Below, piece after piece: positions 53,405-64,000 of a DNA stretch of 64,000 nucleotides (positions are counted from its first letter, which is position 1; every line of letters begins with the position of its first letter). The stretch comes from Tillandsia leiboldiana. Lineage: Eukaryota; Streptophyta; Magnoliopsida; Poales; Bromeliaceae. The stretch lies in NCBI GenBank assembly GCA_029204045.2, contig JAQNDB010000334.1, positions 31,906 through 95,905 of the forward strand, in the 5' to 3' direction. Both the position numbers and the translations under genes were made by a program. The notes under the pieces are model-generated. The model did not search any database and was not told the DNA's origin. It worked only from the letters and a program-made list of their open reading frames with translations.

Positions 53405-56400
53405 CTATGCCTTAAGGTCCCTATACATCTTAGTCCCACCAGGATGGATGGTATAAGGTGTATAGTGGGCCTCCCTCAAGATCTGCTCTCGGATCTCCGC
53501 ATCCAAAGGCACACATGCTCGGTCCCTGTACCGCAGTACTCCCGAAGCATCAACCGAAAAGTCCCCTGCCAAACCAGTCTGCATCTGCTCTCGAATCCTC
53601 ATCAGGTGGGGGTCCTCACTCTGTCTCTCCCGAATCCTGTCCAACAGAGTGGGCTGCACGACTAGAGACATAAGTCTAGCAGAGACCCCAGGGGACACCA
53701 CCTCGAGCTCTAACCGCCTCATCTGCTCCAGTAATGGCGCCTGATCGGTGATCAATGAAGATAGACTCTGCACTGCTCTCCTGCCCAGGGCATCAGCAAC
53801 CACGTTGGCCTTGCCAGGATGGTATAATATGTCTACATCATAGTCTTTCAACAATTCCAACCATCTGCGCTGCCTCAAGTTGAGCTCCTTCTGTGTGAAC
53901 AGGTATTTCAAGCTCTTGTGGTCGGTGTAAATCTCGCAGTGCTCCCCATACAGGTAGTGGCGCCACAACTTTAGTGCAAAAATCACTGCAGCAAGCTCCA
54001 AATCATGGGTAGGGTAATTCTTTTCATAATCCTTCAGTTGCCGAGAGGCATAAGCAATTACCTTTCCCTCCTGCATCAGCACGCAACCAAGTCCACTATG
54101 CGATGCATCACTGTAAATCACATATCCCTTCCCCATAACAGGTAGGGAAAGGATAGGAGCCGACATCAATCTGATCTTTAATTCCTCGAAGCTCCTCTGG
54201 CAGTCCTCACTCCAGATAAACTTAATCCCTTTTCGCGTCAAACGAGTGAGGGGTGTGGAAAGTTTCACAAAACCTTCCACAAACCGACGGTAATATCCTG
54301 CTAAGCCCATGAAACTGCGGACCTCAGATACCGTCGTCGGTCGGGGCCAATCCCGGACTGCCTCGATCTTTGCCGGGTCTACTGCCACTCCGGCGGCTGA
54401 AATCACATGGCCCAAAAAGGCAACCTCCCGAAGCCAGAAATCACACTTAGATAACTTGGCGTACAACTTTCTCTCTCTCAGAAGTTGTAGCACAATCCTC
54501 AGGTGCTCCTCGTGCTCCAAATCGCTTCGGGAATAAACTAGGATGTCATCAATAAAAACAACGACGAACCGATCCAGGTATGGTCGAAAAATCCTGTTCA
54601 TTAAATCCATAAAAGCAGCAGGGGCATTTGTCAATCCAAAAGGCATGACGGTGAACTCATAATGCCCGTACCGCGACCTGAATGCCGTCTTTGGGATATC
54701 CTCGGCCTTCACCTTCAATTGGTGGTAACCAGACTGTAAATCAATCTTAGAAAAGACACAAGACCCTTGCAGCTGGTCAAATAAGTCATCAATGCGCGGC
54801 AAAGGGTACTTGTTCTTGATGGTCACTTTATTCAACTCCCGATAATCAACACATAGTCGAAGTGATCCATCCTTCTTCTTCACAAATAGCACCGGCGCTC
54901 CCCAAGGCGATACGCTTGGTCTGACAAAACCTTTGTCCATTAAATCCTGGAGTTGCGCCTTTAGCTCTCGCAGCTCAGCCGGTGCCATTCGGTAAGGAGC
55001 CTTAGAGATTGGCGCAGTTCCTGGAACTACGTCAATCAAAAACTCAACCTCCCTATCCGGCGGCATATGAATCAGATCTGGAGGAAACACATCCGGGAAC
55101 TCGTGGACAATAGGGATATCCGGGAGTCCCGGTGCCGCCACAGGCTCCTTAACCACCGACGCCAAAAAGGCCATGCATCCACTGCGCATCATCTGCCTCG
55201 CCCGAGAAGTCGAAACCACAGAGGCAAAGAAAGCACTCTGGCACCCCCTGTAAACAAACACCTCCTGGCCTGGCTCGCTAAAAGTAACAGTCCTCGCGGC
55301 GCAATCAATCGTCGCAAAATAGCGAGCCAGCCAATCCATCCCCAGCACAATGTCATAATCTCGCAGCTGACTAAGGACCATCAGGTCCGCTGGCAAAATC
55401 CAAGACTCAAGCTGTACCGGGCAAGACCAACAACACTCCTCTACAATCAAAATATGATCGGGAATCCGTACCTCTAATGCATGCGGTAACCGACATGACC
55501 ATAATCCATGTGATGATGCAAATGCTCTACTAATAAAAGAATGTGATGCACCGGTATCAAATAAAGTGCGAGCTCTAATGCCGAAAAGTAAAATGATACC
55601 TGCCACCACGAGGTCGGCCGCCGCAGAGTCCCCTACCTGGGCGGCGTAGACTCGCCCGCTCTGAGCTGGTGGTCGGTAGTCTGTAGGGTGGGAGGAGGGA
55701 GCCCTGCTCGCTGGAGCATAAGGCCGCTGCTCGGGCACTGAAGGAGCTGATGCTGAGGAAGGAGCCTGCGGTGTAGAGAGAGGGCAAGTAGCTCGAATAT
55801 GGCCGGACTGTCCACACCGATAACAGCGGCCATACCTCTGGTCACAAGTATCCGCCGCGTGCTGTCCCCTACAAAAGACGCACCTGACCGCAGACTGGGA
55901 CTGCCTCGACTGCTGCTGCTGCTGCTGCCCTTGCGGCTGTGACCCCTGCTGTCGCGACTGCGACCTCTGCTGCTGCGAGTGCTGCTGCTGTCGCTGGGGC
56001 TGCTGCTGTGGGGGCCTCTGGGATCCCCCAGGCCCTCGCCGATCCGAACGCCGACGGCCCGTAGACTGTGGCGGTGGCGGTCGGGGCGGCCTCCATGAAC
56101 TGGCCTGTCCCCCCTCGTCTGGCGCTGGCCGCTTCCTCTCAGAACTCTGAGCGACCGTGCCTCCGCGCCTAGCGACCACATGATCTCCCCTCTCGACCCA
56201 CTGTGCATGATCCACTGCCTCTGATAAAGTCTGAAGCCTCTGGGCGTGTACCAAGGTATAGATCTCGGGGCGTAAACCTGTCTCAAACAGCTCCACCTGG
56301 TGCAGCCCGTCCCTGGCAACATAGGGTACGCAGTTAAGCAACTGCGTAAACTCCTGGAAGTAATCCCATACTGAACGATCACCCTGCTGCAGGTTCTTCA

Positions 56401-57013
56401 AGTCATCTTCTATCTTCTTCTTCACGCTCGTGGAGAAGTAAGTGTCAAGGATCATCCTCCTGAACTCCGACCAGGGTAGCTGTCGGGTGATCTGAAACTC
56501 TAAGGGCTCAACCCGACGCCACCAAGCATCAGCATCCCCCTCCAAACAATGTACAGCCATGTGTACTCTGAATCTCGAATCAATGAAGAAATCTCTGAAC
56601 AACTTCTCCATTGATGCCAACCACGATCCTATCTCTGCTGGATGAGTACTCCGCCCCGAGAACCTAGGTGGTCCTCGCTTACAGAACTGTGCGAGTTTGT
56701 CAGCAAACTCCTGCTCCTCCGCTGGGGTCAATGGTCTGATCACCCCCTGAGCCCCACTGCTAGATGACGGTGTCGTAGGAACAAGTGGAATAGCCGGCGG
56801 TACAACCGGTGGTACAGGGGCCTCAACAGTAGTAGGGGGTGGTGCCGCAACCTGAGCCAGCAACTGCTCAAATCTCTGCTCCTGTCGGCGGTGACTCTCC
56901 GCCAGCTGGGCCACCATGGCCCTCAGCTCACTGATCTCAGAAGGCCCGGACTGCTCCGGCTCCTCCGGGGGCGTAGGAGTACCCCGAGTAGGGATCTGCC
57001 GCCTAGGAGGCAT
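53405..57013 (-). CDS. Gypsy D gag-pol polyprotein up to the integrase N-terminus
   Basis: One open frame of about 1200 codons. The start chosen is ATG 57013 (MPPRRQIPTRG), matching the family A start; the upstream 14 codons are leader. In order: a Pro-rich Gag N-terminus, the Gag domain (CLEGDADAWWRRVEP, WSEFRRMILDTYF), and a Gln-rich tract of about 50 residues. Zinc-binding motifs CVFCRGQHAADTC (short spacing) and CYRCGQSGHIRATC (canonical) follow. Protease (LFDTGASHSFIS), RT (CVDYRELN, FSKIDLQSGYHQ, FIDDILVYS), RNase H (YSDASHSGLG, YTDHKSLKYL, VVADALGRR) and the integrase start (TIHPGGTKMYRDLKA) complete it. The frame then meets a TAG. It shows that gag and pol are fused without a frameshift in this lineage. 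Confidence 0.93.
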   Translation of the reverse strand: MPPRRQIPTRGTPTPPEEPEQSGPSEISELRAMVAQLAESHRRQEQRFEQLLAQVAAPPPTTVEAPVPPVVPPAIPLVPTTPSSSSGAQGVIRPLTPAEEQEFADKLAQFCKRGPPRFSGRSTHPAEIGSWLASMEKLFRDFFIDSRFRVHMAVHCLEGDADAWWRRVEPLEFQITRQLPWSEFRRMILDTYFSTSVKKKIEDDLKNLQQGDRSVWDYFQEFTQLLNCVPYVARDGLHQVELFETGLRPEIYTLVHAQRLQTLSEAVDHAQWVERGDHVVARRGGTVAQSSERKRPAPDEGGQASSWRPPRPPPPQSTGRRRSDRRGPGGSQRPPQQQPQRQQQHSQQQRSQSRQQGSQPQGQQQQQQSRQSQSAVRCVFCRGQHAADTCDQRYGRCYRCGQSGHIRATCPLSTPQAPSSASAPSVPEQRPYAPASRAPSSHPTDYRPPAQSGRVYAAQVGDSAAADLVVAGIILLFGIRARTLFDTGASHSFISRAFASSHGLWSCRLPHALEVRIPDHILIVEECCWSCPVQLESWILPADLMVLSQLRDYDIVLGMDWLARYFATIDCAARTVTFSEPGQEVFVYRGCQSAFFASVVSTSRARQMMRSGCMAFLASVVKEPVAAPGLPDIPIVHEFPDVFPPDLIHMPPDREVEFLIDVVPGTAPISKAPYRMAPAELRELKAQLQDLMDKGFVRPSVSPWGAPVLFVKKKDGSLRLCVDYRELNKVTIKNKYPLPRIDDLFDQLQGSCVFSKIDLQSGYHQLKVKAEDIPKTAFRSRYGHYEFTVMPFGLTNAPAAFMDLMNRIFRPYLDRFVVVFIDDILVYSRSDLEHEEHLRIVLQLLRERKLYAKLSKCDFWLREVAFLGHVISAAGVAVDPAKIEAVRDWPRPTTVSEVRSFMGLAGYYRRFVEGFVKLSTPLTRLTRKGIKFIWSEDCQRSFEELKIRLMSAPILSLPVMGKGYVIYSDASHSGLGCVLMQEGKVIAYASRQLKDYEKNYPTHDLELAAVIFALKLWRHYLYGEHCEIYTDHKSLKYLFTQKELNLRQRRWLELLKDYDVDILYHPGKANVVADALGRRAVQSLSSLITDQAPLLEQMRRLELEVVSPGVSARLMSLVVQPTLLDRIRERQSEDPHLMRIREQMQTGLAGDFSVDASGVLRYRDRACVPLDAEIREQILREAHYTPYTIHPGGTKMYRDLKA

Positions 57014-57086
57014 CCTGCCACACAAGAAACCACGGGTCAGAACCAACCCACACACGACCCAATCCAGCGAAAGTCATGGACATCCC

Positions 57087-57143
57087 CCTATTCCTGTAAC
57101 CTTATGTTGTCTGCAGCCAACATAACAGTCCACCAGAAATAGG
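57087..57143 (-). promoter_or_regulatory. Leader hairpin of gypsy D
   Basis: Inner stem-loop at 57103-57124, identical in stem and CTGCAG loop to A. The outer stem is CCTATTCCTG (57087-57096) with CAGAAATAGG (57134-57143), different bases from A but still pairing. Confidence 0.65.
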
Positions 57144-57286
57144 CTATGCCAATCCCTCTCCACTCACAGGAAGAGTTTAATAACAAATTGCCGACTTTCG
57201 CAAAATATCGTGTCACTCACGCCCTGCCTTCCTAGGGTCTGCCAAAAAGCCTAGGGTTTCCTAAGTCCCAACTGACCTATCCCTAA

Positions 57287-57298
57287 GCTCTGATACCA
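57287..57298 (-). other. Primer-binding site, tRNA-iMet (gypsy D)
   Basis: In sense TGGTATCAGAGC, 8 bases after the 5' LTR. Confidence 0.9.
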
Positions 57299-57306
57299 AA
57301 ATAATC

Positions 57307-60300
57307 TGTCACGCCCCGGGTGTAAACCAGAACCCGGGCTCGTCCACAGACCCGCCGTGCACACGGTATTTCCCGTGTACACGAAGCGCTGGTAACCTGC
57401 TCAGATATAAAGAAATAATGCTAGAGCATAAAACAGAGCTAAACTGAAACTAGTACATCTCAGACAACTGCTGGAAATAAAAGTACAATAAACTCTCAAG
57501 AATATACATATGTCTCTCCCAGCTCACGAAGTGAAATACAACCAGCTGGCCGCAGCCAGACCCAAAATAAAAGAAAATACAACCGTCTGAGTATACAGGG
57601 GATACAACAAAAACTACAAAAAACTCGAGCTCGGGGTAGCAGCTATCTAGTCGGCGATCCTCTTACCTCGATCCTGGGAGGAAGGCCCCGCAACTCCGGC
57701 AGATGACTCTGCAAAACAAAGGGGACAAGAAAAGGAAAAAAACAGTGGGGGTCAGTACTACTATAAAGACAGTAGCCTCCCGTAGTGGGTAAACCTCAAC
57801 ACAAAACTCCTACCTGCCCACTAGGTCTACCAGAGGCTAAAAGAATAAATGCGGTAACTAAGAGTATGACTCCTGATAAAAGCTACCACTAATATGCCTC
57901 TACCTGCCCAGCTAAAGATAGCTAAATGTATGCATCAGAAAATCGAAGCCTGCCACATCGGGTATGCCAGCCTACGGATAACACCGGTGTGGGATAGGAG
58001 TCTCAATGTCTGCCAAATCGGGTATGCCAGCCTACGCATAACACCGATATGGGACAGGAGTCTCAAGGTCTGCTAAATCGGGTATGCCAGCCTACGCATA
58101 GCACCGATAAGGGGTAGGGTTCTCAATGTCTGCCAAATCGGGTATGCCAGCCTACGCATAACACCGATATGGGACAGGAGTCCCAGGTCTCAAGTCTGCA
58201 AATCGCGCACTCCGCTCTATAAGGAAAAGTACCGTCTCCCAAAGGAAGCCCAAAACCCTCTCCCCGAAACCCAAGTATCTGACTACACTAACCCAGCCCC
58301 TGCTCTAACCCGAGCATAATATCCCCTATGTCTAAGTGACTGAAGAAAGAATGCAACATGGTTTCTCCTAAGTCAATTCCAGCATGATAGTGTAGCAGAA
58401 AAAGGTGGCCTATCTAGGTGACCATTCAAGCATGCAAAAGTCATTAACTTGTTGAAACCATTTTAAGTACCCTAACCACATACCTCAGCCTTTCATTTAA
58501 TCAATCAACAAGATAGGGATTTAGCATAAATTCCAAGTAATTCTACTACATGTTTAAAGCATGGACTCACCATTAATTAACTTGTAGTTTTCTAACAATG
58601 CGATTATCAACGAAGAAATCAGGATTTCATACAAGCATGCTAGGTCCATCTCACAGATTTACTAACAGCATAATCAAGAGCATTCTAATAGGCCTAGTGA
58701 TAAATCCCAAATAAGAGGTTTACAACATCACCCACCTCGAGCGCTAATCCCAATTCCCAAAAGCGGAACCCAAGTTCAGTCCAAAACTCCCCACCAATCT
58801 GTACAAAAATACCCCAAAGGAAAACACATAAGCTATACATTCACAATTCCCAGAATCTGTCCCTTAATACCACAGTCCAGAATTCACCAATTTTTACCTG
58901 CGCAAAATGCCCAGAAAAATCCAATGAAAATACTGTCGCGATCCTCGCGACGAGCCCGTCGAAACGAGTACCTGCACGCCAATTCGGAGTTTCCTACGCT
59001 GAGATAAAAATCCGACAAGGGCAACATCCCATCCAAACTGTACCAAATTTCTGTAAACAAGGAACCACAGAAAAAGGAGATTCTCGCCCTCTGACAAAAA
59101 ACCAGAAAAATCTGAGAAAACTCCAGGAGACTCCTTGCGAAGTGTAGATGAAAATTGCCTCTTGAATCGCCTCGATCCGACGTCCGAGCAAAAAGATATG
59201 GCAAGAACACTGCAGTGCTGTCCAAAGTCCGCGACGAAAAATGGGTCAAATGGGTGCTCAGAAAACTCCAAGATCAGCACGGAAATCGAGGAACCTCAAA
59301 CACAGGAGTTGAAGTCCTACCTGTCGTGAGTCCAACGGCGCAAGAATAGGCGAAATCCGATGTCAGGGTGAGTCGGAGGAGTCCAAACACGGAGAAGGGG
59401 CGAAGAAGATCGCCGGGAAACAAGCGTCGCGCCGCGCCGTAAAATGGTGAACCTCGGGAAGAGTGCCTCCAAAAATCCTCAAAGTTCTCCAAAGGGTAGT
59501 GCACTGAGGGAGGAGAAATTTCTCTGAAGAAAGCTCAGCGAAAATAGGGTCCAAAAAGCCTACAAGACGAATGGGGGGAGCTATTTATAGGCCCAGCCCC
59601 ACTAAGCTGCCGGGCCGGGTTTTCGGGCGCAACTTTCGGGCGCACTGCGCCCGGAAAACCCGGTCGCACGCTCCCTGTCCGACGCGCCCGAAACTCCCAG
59701 GAGCGGCCACGTCACCCCCAAACAGGGACAGCAAATCCCCGCGGTCGCCGAGTGCCGCGTGTCCCCTCGCGGTCAGCGGGGGTAGGTACGGCCGCCCAAC
59801 CGCGAGGCGACACGTGTCGCACTCGAGTGCGGCCGACCGCCCCCCTGGCGCCACTGTGCATGCCAGTACCGAGGCGCCCCCCCCCGCGCACCGTGGACCC
59901 GCCCACGTGGGCCGACGAATCCGAAGCCGCCACGTGTCCTGCGCCGGTCACCGCAACCCCGCAAACCCGGTGAGCCATGCCCCCGCGTGGCCTGGCCTAT
60001 CAGGCACGCCACGTGTCACCCGCCCGCGGCCATGCACCGCCGCGCTACCACGTGGACGAGCTGCGTGAGCCGCGACCTAATAGGCCGCCACGTGGCTCAG
60101 GCCGGTCACGAGGCTCCCCCATGCACCGAAAAAACCCCGAAACTTCCGGAAGCCGCATTTGGTCATCCGGACTCCAAATTTAACAAGAAATAGCCGTTTT
60201 CAAGGGTTTCCGCGCTGAATCCACATCCAACCTCAGATGGCCCAAACCTTTTCTAAAATTCGGAAAATGCAGAGCGGAAGGCCAAATCAGCTCTCCAAGT

Positions 60301-60415
60301 CGCACAAGTCCATCTGTGGCCCCCTTTGATGCACCATGGGCCAGAACACACCAACACTAGGTGTTCTACACAATGGATTCATCGGAAAGTTGTGCATGGG
60401 AAAATCCAGAACACA
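57307..60415 (-). repeat. Gypsy D 5' LTR (3109 bp)
   Basis: Very similar to the 3' LTR up to about 59700. From about 59850 on it has many single-base deletions, and its last bases read AACACA instead of AACACTACA. The TATA box is at 59582-59589 and the 60-bp repeats at 57946-58185. The ERSE-like site that is exact in the 3' LTR is damaged here (CCTAA near 60076). Confidence 0.9.
57946..58185 (-). repeat. Four 60-bp tandem repeats in the gypsy D 5' LTR
   Basis: Same units and copy number as 49681-49920. Confidence 0.9.
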
Positions 60416-60445
60416 TACATCATAAACCGACAGTGGTATCAGAGC
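60416..60445 (+). other. Right TSD of gypsy D, end of copia-2 LTR, primer site
   Basis: TACAT (60416-60420) is the TSD copy. CATAAACCGACA (60421-60432) finishes the copia-2 LTR. TGGTATCAGAGC (60434-60445) is the initiator-methionine-tRNA primer site. Confidence 0.82.
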
Positions 60446-61662
60446 GGGAATAGGGTTGTAAACAATGGCTGAAGGTGGAAACATCAACAGACCTACGTTC
60501 TTCGATGGAACAAATTATGAGTACTGGAAAGTACGATGAAAGCCGTTCTTATTTCCATCGACAAACGAAGTGTGGCAATCTATCGAGTTAGGAGGTCTAA
60601 TCCAACTGAAGTTATTGTTGATGTTCACACCATCAAACATAGGTCGAAATGGAACAAAGGAAGAGATAGACTATCTTCTAACAATGGCAAAGGAATCAAG
60701 CTTATTTAATGCCTTGTCTCAAACAGATTCTCTCGCGTCTTGCATGTGAGACTGCGAAAGAAATCTGGATGTTCTTCAAGTTAACATGAGGGAACTAACC
60801 GTGTGAAGATTCAAAAGCTGCAAATGCTTACGCAGCAGATTGACTGTATTTTCATGGCAGGGAAAATGAATCATCACAGACTACTATACATGATTGCAAG
60901 ATAGCGTAAACACAGGTGCTAACTGGGACAGAAGATTCCAGAATTTAAAATTGTAAGAAAGATCTTAAGAACTCTTCCTGTAAAGATTTCGTTCCAAGGT
61001 TACGGCCATTGAAAACTATTAAACACCGGACGAAATCCGTGTAGAAGAATTAGTGGTTCATTACAAACATATAAAATGACATCTACTAACTATTCTTCTG
61101 AAAAGCATCTACTTCTAAGTCTTCAGGTTTGCGTTGAAAACTACAAGAAGAAGAAGATGCGGATTCATCCTCTCAGGCGAGACGAGAACCTATCTATGGA
61201 GGACTTTGAGAGAGCAGCTTGCTCTCTTGACAAGAAATTTTCGCCGAAACTTTCGAAGGGGTAATTCATTGTAAAACTTCACCTCGGAAAGTGGAAGAAA
61301 GTAAAGGTTTTTCAAGCCAATAGTCAAGAAAGCAAGAAAGTTTTTCAAAGGAAAGAAAAGCTCGAAGGACAAGTCCAATGCTTCAAGTGCCGAGGATACA
61401 ACCATATCTCAACGGAGAGTGTCCAAAATAAGAATCCGTCAAGAAGAAGGCGATGCAAGCCATAACTTGGGATGACCACCAACGACAAATGAGTCATCTT
61501 CACTGATGAAGAGAACAACGCAACGGCATTCCACGCGTCCACATCTTACCCTTCATATGCTAATGGCAAGTACATCGATTCAGTGTCCAACTTCTCCCAG
61601 GTTGAAAAACTGCAACGGACGGCGAATCGAGAGTAACTCTGAAGGTGAGATTTGCTCTAGCC

Positions 61663-61667
61663 TACCA
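61663..61667. repeat. Target-site duplication TACCA (left copy)
   Basis: Repeated at 63066-63070, on the other side of the solo LTR. Confidence 0.9.
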
Positions 61668-63065
61668 TGTAGGTTTTTATAGGATCCACAAGGATCTAAA
61701 TAGGTATATCAAAAAACTAGAGGGGGGTGGAATAGCTAATACTTAAAAACTTCATCTCAGTGCAAAATAAAACCCAATGCGGAAATAAAACAGCACACCG
61801 AGATTTTACGGTTGGGAAAAAAAAACTCCAATCCAGGAGAAAAAACCACGGGACCAACCACAATAACAATCCAATAAGAATAGAAGAATAAAAGGTGATT
61901 ACCGACTCCACGGACTCAAACCCCTCCATCAGCTTCTCGGACCTTGCGCTGACCGGTTGGATATCCACGCAATAACAATCCCTAAGAAAAGAAGAATAAC
62001 AAGGGTGATTACGTCTCCACGGATTTAAACCCCTCCTTCAATTTCTTGGACCTCGTCGCGTCCACCGATTTTGCTCTGCCCAATGCACTAACGTTTCGAA
62101 TACAACGAACCGCCCCCTTCGATCCACGGCGAGCACCGTTTTGTAATCCACGAAACGCCTTTAGCACACCGAATCCACGATGCCAGTCGAATCCACGACG
62201 CAAACTCAGTCGATAGGAAATTGACTTCGATGGTGATCCTTTGCTTAGCTTCTCAATGAGGAACCGTAGAAGAAAAATCTTAAGCAAAGATTAGACAATT
62301 CGACAAAAGATATGTTCTTGAAAGAACCATCGAATTGACCTAAAGAGGCTATAAAGAAGAACGATGAAAACCCTAGCCTCTAGGGTTGCTCTCAAGAGTT
62401 TTATAAAAAGATCGGTCGTAGCTCCCACGTTTTTGAGAAACCCTAAATGTCTATTTATAGTTTAGAAACCTTTGGAAAGAGATAAGAATCAAAAAACTAC
62501 CTTATCTGGAAATTTTCAGGACGGCGATCGGATCGGATTTACTGCGATCGGATCGTCGTAACGAGAATGACGATTCCAGAAATACCATGGTTCGGGATCC
62601 GGATCGCATTGCCCGATCCGGATCGTTCATACACATCAGAAAGCTTAACATTCGGGATCCGGATCGGAAATTGCATGGATCCGGATCGAAGTCTTGTATG
62701 AAGCCAACAACCTTCGGGATCGGATCGTTGGCTCTGATCCGGATCTGAACAAGTCCGAACACCAGTTTGTGAATAATGTAATTAAAAGTTCATCCAAGTG
62801 TTTCTACACTATAAGAAAGTATTCGGATCACCACAATTATTTAGTTAAACATACCTGATCCTCTTGAATACTTTCTTCTTGAGATTGATGAACTGGCCAC
62901 CATTCTTCCACTTCAATCTTCAAGATTCAAGACACTGAGTGTCAACTTGAGCTCTTGTTGAATCTTCTCTAAGTCTTTGAATGCTGATTGACAATTGATC
63001 CCTTTAAGACTCGATCAACTCACTGATTGACTCACGAAATATGCCAATACCAAAATGCCGTAACA
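61668..63065 (-). repeat. Solo copia LTR (1398 bp) inside copia-2 gag
   Basis: Same LTR family as copia-1/2, in minus orientation, with TSD TACCA and no internal sequence: the product of LTR-LTR recombination. The TATA box is at 62452-62459. The TCCGGAT array is at about 62525-62745 (eight positions, three of them reduced to TCGGAT). It has about 110 bp more than the copia-1 LTR, mainly near 61960-62030 and 62940-63040. Confidence 0.88.
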
Positions 63066-63070
63066 TACCA
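63066..63070. repeat. Target-site duplication TACCA (right copy)
   Basis: Matches 61663-61667. Copia-2 gag resumes immediately after it. Confidence 0.9.
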
Positions 63071-63839
63071 TAGACTTTGAGGGATTCAAAGAAATGGCTA
63101 AGCAAAACAAGAGTTGAGAGGGAGATTGCAGGATCCGAAGAGAGAAGCACAAAAGGGCAACTTCTCTCTCAAACGCTCTGAAACGGAAAGGGTAATCTGA
63201 TTAAAGTAATGTTTCCCTTCAAGAGTCAATGAGCAATTCGAGAAGAATTATGTAGATATGGTGAACAAAGCGAATTACTCTGAAGCTCTACGGCGAGCTC
63301 GACAGGAAAAAATGAAATGACGGAGACCATTTCCAACTCAGGATGATTTAAGCAAATTTCCTTCTAGAAGGATAAGTTGGATAAGATGCTTGGTTCTTGT
63401 CAACCAACAAATTCGGCCTCGGATACAATCGAAAGAAGGACAATTTTAGTTCGGTTGGACAGTGTTTGTGCCTCCAGTCGGTATCTCCTCCTCGACACCG
63501 GAATTCACGACAAGCAACGACACAAGCTACTTCCCCTCTTCGGGATCGTCAAGCACTAAGGTATGTTTTCGTTGTGATTTTGCAGGGCACATTCGAAGAA
63601 ATTGCAAGAAAGAATGAGCGAAAAGATCAAATCAGCACATCTTGCAACTACTACCAATGAGTTTTCCGAAATCAAAGAAGGATCTTTCAAAAGGAAAGAA
63701 CATTGGTAGTACATCAAAAAGACGACGACGTCAAGGAAAAGCGATGGATCAATCAAGACGCTTTCACCAAAGTATCAACTTCACAATCATTCCGACGTAC
63801 TTCAAAACAAAAGGTTTGGGTACGCAAAGGTAAATTTTT

Positions 63840-64000
63840 TCCCTTGTCTTGTTGTTCATACTTCTTTACACGCTTATGATAATCGTTTGGGTATTGGGAG
63901 ACGTGGGTGTTCCGGCACTGACCGGTGACAAAAAACTATTTCAAACTTTAGAGAAAATCTCGGAGGACATGTGTTTTCGGAGATGGTCGTTCTTCCAAAA
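63840..64000 (+). pseudogene. Copia-2 protease region, start (cut by window end)
   Basis: Codons equivalent to CSRHMTGDKKLFQTLEKIS can be read near 63905-63965, the segment around the copia protease / GAG-pre-integrase border. There are small frame breaks. It is the part that copia-1 has lost. Confidence 0.65.

Larger units (their letters stand above)
49045..60415 (-). mobile_element. Gypsy D, nearly complete (11.4 kb)
   Basis: LTRs 49045-52162 and 57307-60415, internal region 52163-57306 with a single-frame gag-pol, primer site, purine tract and TSD TACAT. It is the best-preserved coding element in the window. It belongs to the same lineage as A (shared MPPRR start, zinc-knuckle layout, integrase tail) but is a distinct family. 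It inserted into the end of the copia-2 LTR. Confidence 0.93.
60465..63835 (+). pseudogene. Copia-2 Gag, heavily broken and split by a solo LTR
   Basis: Starts at ATG 60465 with GGNINRPTFFDGTNYEYWKV, matching copia-1. Many frameshifts follow, most of them single-base gains or losses. Recognisable parts are the ENLSMEDFE-like acidic segment (about 61180), the first zinc knuckle region (about 61380-61430), the KNYVDMVNKANY-type coiled segment (about 63230-63290), the second zinc knuckle CFRCDFAGHIRRNC (about 63559-63600) and the ending KGLGTQR/KVWVRKG near 63825. The segment 61668-63065 is a separate solo LTR insertion. No functional Gag can be made. Confidence 0.82.
47772..64000 (+). mobile_element. 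Copia-2, 5' part (continues beyond the window)
   Basis: Plus-strand copia of the same LTR family as copia-1. The 5' LTR (47772-49044 plus 60421-60432) is split by gypsy D. The primer site is at 60434-60445, Gag at 60465-63835 is split by a solo LTR, and the start of the protease region is at the window edge. It inserted into the C-relative internal region; the bases before its LTR are TTGAG. Confidence 0.85.

Overview
The window is plant nuclear DNA, very probably from an angiosperm with a large, repeat-rich genome. I find no host gene, tRNA or rRNA gene that I can support. Almost every base belongs to LTR retrotransposons: Ty3/gypsy elements whose integrase ends in the chromodomain-like tail of the Tekay/Del lineage, with initiator-methionine-tRNA primer sites, and Ty1/copia elements resembling the SIRE/Maximus lineage. 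Nesting was read from LTR ends (TG...CA), primer sites and four pairs of 5-bp target-site duplications (TSDs).

Left half (1-39516). A minus-strand copia element (copia-1: LTR 38229-39516, gag 36174-38195, integrase 35579-36115, RT-RNase H 160-2085) is split by a 33.5-kb nest at 2091-35573, flanked by TSD TCGTG. The nest starts and ends with near-identical 3.1-kb LTRs of gypsy family A (LTR1, LTR3). It also holds a full family A gag-pol (5299-10115) ending in a third, more divergent LTR (LTR2, 10414-13561), a decayed minus-strand gypsy B (13562-17564 and 29342-29530), and, inside B, a plus-strand gypsy C (17565-29341, TSD ACCCC) with LTRs of about 4.2 kb and a 3.4-kb internal region that is only a relic of gag-pol. 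A 100-N scaffold gap (29531-29630) separates B from a second, partial family A body (29631-32430). The odd LTR-body-LTR...body-LTR order means either recombination between two nested A copies or a chimeric assembly.

Right half (39517-64000). After 386 bp of unassigned sequence comes a plus-strand relative of C (39903-47771), whose LTR region is a head-to-tail fusion of two LTR fragments. A plus-strand copia-2 (47772 to the window end) truncates it. Copia-2 has its 5' LTR split by gypsy D (49045-60415, TSD TACAT; almost complete gag-pol, with integrase broken by two stops and one frameshift) and its decayed gag split by a solo copia LTR (61668-63065, TSD TACCA).

Functionally the autonomous-type elements (A, D) encode Gag with zinc knuckles, an aspartic protease, reverse transcriptase, RNase H and a chromodomain-type integrase in one frame. 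The C family cannot encode these but keeps LTRs, primer site, purine tract and leader, so it probably moves in trans. Features beyond routine annotation are: arrays of CCAAT-N10-CACG (the plant ER-stress element ERSE-I) in the gypsy LTR promoters; a leader hairpin with a self-complementary CTGCAG loop, conserved with base-pair covariation; conserved splice-like sites around a 41-57-nt microexon in the LTRs; and eight-copy TCCGGAT arrays just upstream of the copia TATA box.
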